Virus record (IMG/VR): IMGVR_UViG_3300031521_000273
Span: 1 to 30,235 of that record
DNA from: a virus
DNA: 30,235 bases
Direction: 5' to 3' (one strand)
Shown here: piece after piece, positions 27,640 through 30,235 of the stretch
How the letters are laid out: each line of letters opens with the position of its first letter
How positions within the stretch are numbered: position 1 is the first letter of the stretch
Notes under the pieces: model-generated
What the model was told of the DNA's origin: nothing
The model's database searches: none
What the model saw: only the letters and a program-made list of their open reading frames with translations
Made by a program: the position numbers and the translations under genes

Positions 27640-30235
27640 TTGGTACGGCATAGGATTAGACACAGATCAGTTACTTCGTGACTCCGACAAGGCTAAAGCG
27701 ATACTAAACAGTATCGGAAATAGTGCCGAAATTCAGGGTCAAAGACTGGACAGTCAATTTGCCAATATTGGCAAATCTATTGCCGGATATTTATCTGTTG
27801 CAGCCGTTGCCGGGTTTGTAAAAGAAGTTGCTAATGTTCGCGGAGAGTTCCAAGACTTAGAGACTGGATTCACCACCATGTTGGGAAGTAAAGCTAAATC
27901 AACAGAGCTTATGAACCAAATGGTAAACACGGCTGCCAAAACACCATTCACACTCCAAGAAGTAGCAGGTGGGGCTAAACAGCTCCTAGCCTACCAAGTT
28001 GCTCAAGAAGACGTAAACGACACACTCATAAGACTCGGAAATATATCTTCAGGTCTTAGCGTTCCCATTAGTCGCCTTATCATGGTTTATGGCCAGGTAA
28101 AGGCAAAAGGGAAATTAATGGGTGATGACCTCCGCCAATTTACAGAAGCGGGCGTGCCCATGATTCACGAATTGGCAAAACAAATGGGCGTTGCTGACGG
28201 TGAAGTTCAAAAACTCATTTCAAGTGGTAAAGTAGGATTCCCAGAAGTTCAAAAGGTAATTGAAAACCTAACGGCTTCCGGTGGAATGTTCTACAACCTA
28301 ATGGAAGAAAAGAGCAAGAATATCAACGGGCAAATATCCAACCTTGGAGATACAATTTCAAGATCATTCAATGCAATAGGCCAATCCAATGAGGGAGTTA
28401 TCTCTGATGCAATACTAGGGGCTACATTCATAGTTGAGCATTACGAGCAAGTAGGTAAAGTGATAGCTGGTTTAATCGCTGTCTACGGAACTTACAAAGC
28501 TGCTGTAATGACAATAAATGCGATAAATCTCATTCAAAAGGAGATTGCATACCAACAGGTTTTAGCCAATATCGCAAATGCAGGCTCCACAATTACATTA
28601 TCTACAACTGAAGGTATAGCTGCTGTTGTAAAAAGCAAGCTTACGGCTGCTCAATTGGCATTAAACAAAGCAATGCTATCAAACCCTTATGTTTTGGTCG
28701 CTATGGCTATAGCTGGCGTTGCTGTGGCAATGTGGGCGTTACATGATAGTACAACAGCTGCCGAAAAAGCACAATTGGCGTATAATGAAGAAAAGAAGTT
28801 GGCTACAGAAGCCGAGGAAAAACATCGCGGAGAAATTGAAAAGTTGATTGGTGCAGCGACTAACCAGGCTCTTGCTGATATGGAACGTATCGGAGCTCTT
28901 GAATCTCTAAAAAAGAAATATCCAGAGATATTCGCGAAGTATGACATTGAAAATTTAAAACTGGCTGATATTCTTAAGCTTAAAAAACAAATTTCAGAGG
29001 CTGATTCCGTAAAGTCAGTTCAAGGGAATAAGGATAAGGTTTCAGGAATTGACAAACAAATTCAAGACGCTCAAAATAAAATAACCGGATTAAAAAACTC
29101 GGACAGAGTTACCGAGGGAACTGCTCACTCAATAGTTTCGCTTGAGAAGTTTATAGTTGAACTTCAAAGCAAGAAAAGACTATATCAACAAGACGTTGAA
29201 AAAGACAGTGTGGCATCTTGGACATCCTCCATATCCAAAATGACAGATGCTCAAGTGAAAGCCGAAATTGCCAAAAGAAACAAAATTCTTTCTGCTATAA
29301 AAGAAAGTGGAAAGTCTGATTCTGTAGGTAAAGTTGGCTCGCTTGGTTATTTCAATGCAGACGAAATAAAATCTCAAAACTCCTCTCTTGAGGCTGCATT
29401 AAATAGTAGAAATGTAATTGTAGTCAAGAATGCTGCATTCTGGGAAGATCAAAAGAAAAAAGCGACAGACTCCCAAAAAGCAATGGGAGACGACATGCTA
29501 GGTACTAAAGATTGGAAAGCTCAACAGCAACTAATCGACGAAGCTGATAAGCATTTAAGTGCCAGGTCTACGAAATCAATCACAAAAAACAAAAAAGATG
29601 CTGATAAAAGAGCTCAAGGAATAGCCGATGCAGCATTAAGGGAAACAAATCTTATTGCTAAATCAGGTCTGGATAAATTACAAAAAGAACTTGATAATCA
29701 AAAAGCACTCGATAACCTGCTAGAAGACGGTTTTGCAAAGAAAAAAGCACTCATAGACGACGACCACAAACAAGAGCTTTTAAATATCGAGAAGCAAGCT
29801 CAAGATATGCTTGAGAAACAACAAGAGGCTGAAAAATTAGCTTGGGAGAAAGGTGGTAAAAAAGGTGTTTTCAAACCAACTTCAAATAGTATATCTGACT
29901 TGTCAGCAGAAAATAAAGGTGTTCTAAAAGCAAGCTCCACGGTTGTAGAAATTACATATAAATCCAATAGCGATAAACTTGTAAAAGAACTTAAAGATAA
30001 GTATGCTTCGTTTGATGAAAAAAGGAGGGAGATAGACAAGCAATACTGGCAAGATGAAGTTTCTATAAAATCAATGTTCAGTGGCGACGCCCTAAATGTT
30101 CGACTGGATGAATTAAACAGGCAACATAAGGATGCAATAGAAGCAAACGACAAAGAAGAGGCTGACAGTGTTCTGAAAAACACTGAGTTGTTTATTCAAT
30201 TATTCGGAGATATGTCCGATAAGTCTGTTTCTGAC
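27632..30235 (+). CDS. Tape measure protein, N-terminal part (cut by the right edge)
   Basis: The frame opens at ATG 27632, overlaps the chaperone end by eight bases and stays open for 868 codons to the window end. The N-terminal 200 residues (FQDLETGFTTMLGSKAK, TPFTLQEVAGGAKQLLAY and KLMGDDLRQFTEAGVPM) are the tape measure N-terminal domain of siphophages. Hydrophobic helices follow (VIAGLIAVYGTYKAAVM and YVLVAMAIAGVAVAMW). Beyond about residue 380 the protein is a long Lys/Glu/Ala-rich helical region with coiled coils. The protein sets tail length and helps DNA entry through the cell envelope. The C-terminus is outside the window. Confidence 0.92.
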   Translation, partial: MDNWYGIGLDTDQLLRDSDKAKAILNSIGNSAEIQGQRLDSQFANIGKSIAGYLSVAAVAGFVKEVANVRGEFQDLETGFTTMLGSKAKSTELMNQMVNTAAKTPFTLQEVAGGAKQLLAYQVAQEDVNDTLIRLGNISSGLSVPISRLIMVYGQVKAKGKLMGDDLRQFTEAGVPMIHELAKQMGVADGEVQKLISSGKVGFPEVQKVIENLTASGGMFYNLMEEKSKNINGQISNLGDTISRSFNAIGQSNEGVISDAILGATFIVEHYEQVGKVIAGLIAVYGTYKAAVMTINAINLIQKEIAYQQVLANIANAGSTITLSTTEGIAAVVKSKLTAAQLALNKAMLSNPYVLVAMAIAGVAVAMWALHDSTTAAEKAQLAYNEEKKLATEAEEKHRGEIEKLIGAATNQALADMERIGALESLKKKYPEIFAKYDIENLKLADILKLKKQISEADSVKSVQGNKDKVSGIDKQIQDAQNKITGLKNSDRVTEGTAHSIVSLEKFIVELQSKKRLYQQDVEKDSVASWTSSISKMTDAQVKAEIAKRNKILSAIKESGKSDSVGKVGSLGYFNADEIKSQNSSLEAALNSRNVIVVKNAAFWEDQKKKATDSQKAMGDDMLGTKDWKAQQQLIDEADKHLSARSTKSITKNKKDADKRAQGIADAALRETNLIAKSGLDKLQKELDNQKALDNLLEDGFAKKKALIDDDHKQELLNIEKQAQDMLEKQQEAEKLAWEKGGKKGVFKPTSNSISDLSAENKGVLKASSTVVEITYKSNSDKLVKELKDKYASFDEKRREIDKQYWQDEVSIKSMFSGDALNVRLDELNRQHKDAIEANDKEEADSVLKNTELFIQLFGDMSDKSVSD

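Overview
The window is a stretch of a tailed bacteriophage (or prophage) genome. It encodes terminase, portal, capsid, tail-completion, tail-tube and tape-measure proteins in canonical order, and the tape measure plus tail tube point to a long-tailed siphovirus. The host is most likely a member of the Bacteroidota. The DNA is AT-rich, genes lack Shine-Dalgarno leaders and are packed as ATGA overlaps or stop-T-ATG junctions, and several proteins (head fiber protein, major capsid protein, SSB-tail protein, DUF6908-like and DUF4406-like proteins) resemble families I know from Bacteroides phages. The recognisable promoter elements are of the Bacteroidota TTTG / TAnnTTTG type. No integrase, repressor or lysis gene is visible, so lifestyle cannot be decided. 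Layout: (1) 1-5612, recombination and replication genes: the end of a RecE-like nuclease, a DnaQ-type exonuclease, HNH and SEC-C microproteins, a protein with an SSB-like C-terminal tip, a tRNA-like element with a disrupted anticodon arm, and a helicase fused to a DNA methyltransferase. (2) 5613-5758, a strongly structured non-coding element with a perfect 16-bp inverted repeat. (3) 5759-11867, a DUF4406 protein, a winged-helix replication initiator and its neighbours, a cytosine-C5 methyltransferase with an internal repeat array, an HD-like hydrolase, a stand-alone DnaA domain-IV protein and many tiny Cys-cluster proteins. (4) 11869-13640, an RlmN-like radical SAM enzyme, a predicted minus-strand small RNA with a near-perfect host-type promoter, and a divergent AT-rich control region with the only minus-strand gene I accept. 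(5) 13641-18037, small accessory genes, an initiator-like tRNA with a non-CAU anticodon, an ASCH protein and a PP-loop / ParB-like cassette. (6) 18072-30235, packaging and morphogenesis: TerS, TerL, a minimal nucleotidyltransferase, portal, the remnant of an HNH homing endonuclease, a strong terminator and a new promoter, scaffold, head fiber, capsid, connectors, tail tube, tRNA-Thr, tail assembly chaperones joined by a -1 frameshift, and a tape measure that runs off the right edge. How the parts work together: early genes provide recombination, replication initiation and DNA modification, probably protecting phage DNA from host restriction. The middle region carries small regulators and translation-related genes (tRNAs and the RlmN-like methyltransferase). 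The late region builds the capsid and tail. The most unusual items are the non-coding element at 5622-5739, the predicted antisense RNA at 12755-12825, the initiator-like tRNA at 14887-14958, the tRNA-like gene with 27 extra bases at 2748-2848, and the homing-endonuclease tail left behind the portal gene. All family names come from motifs read by eye and none was checked by a database search.
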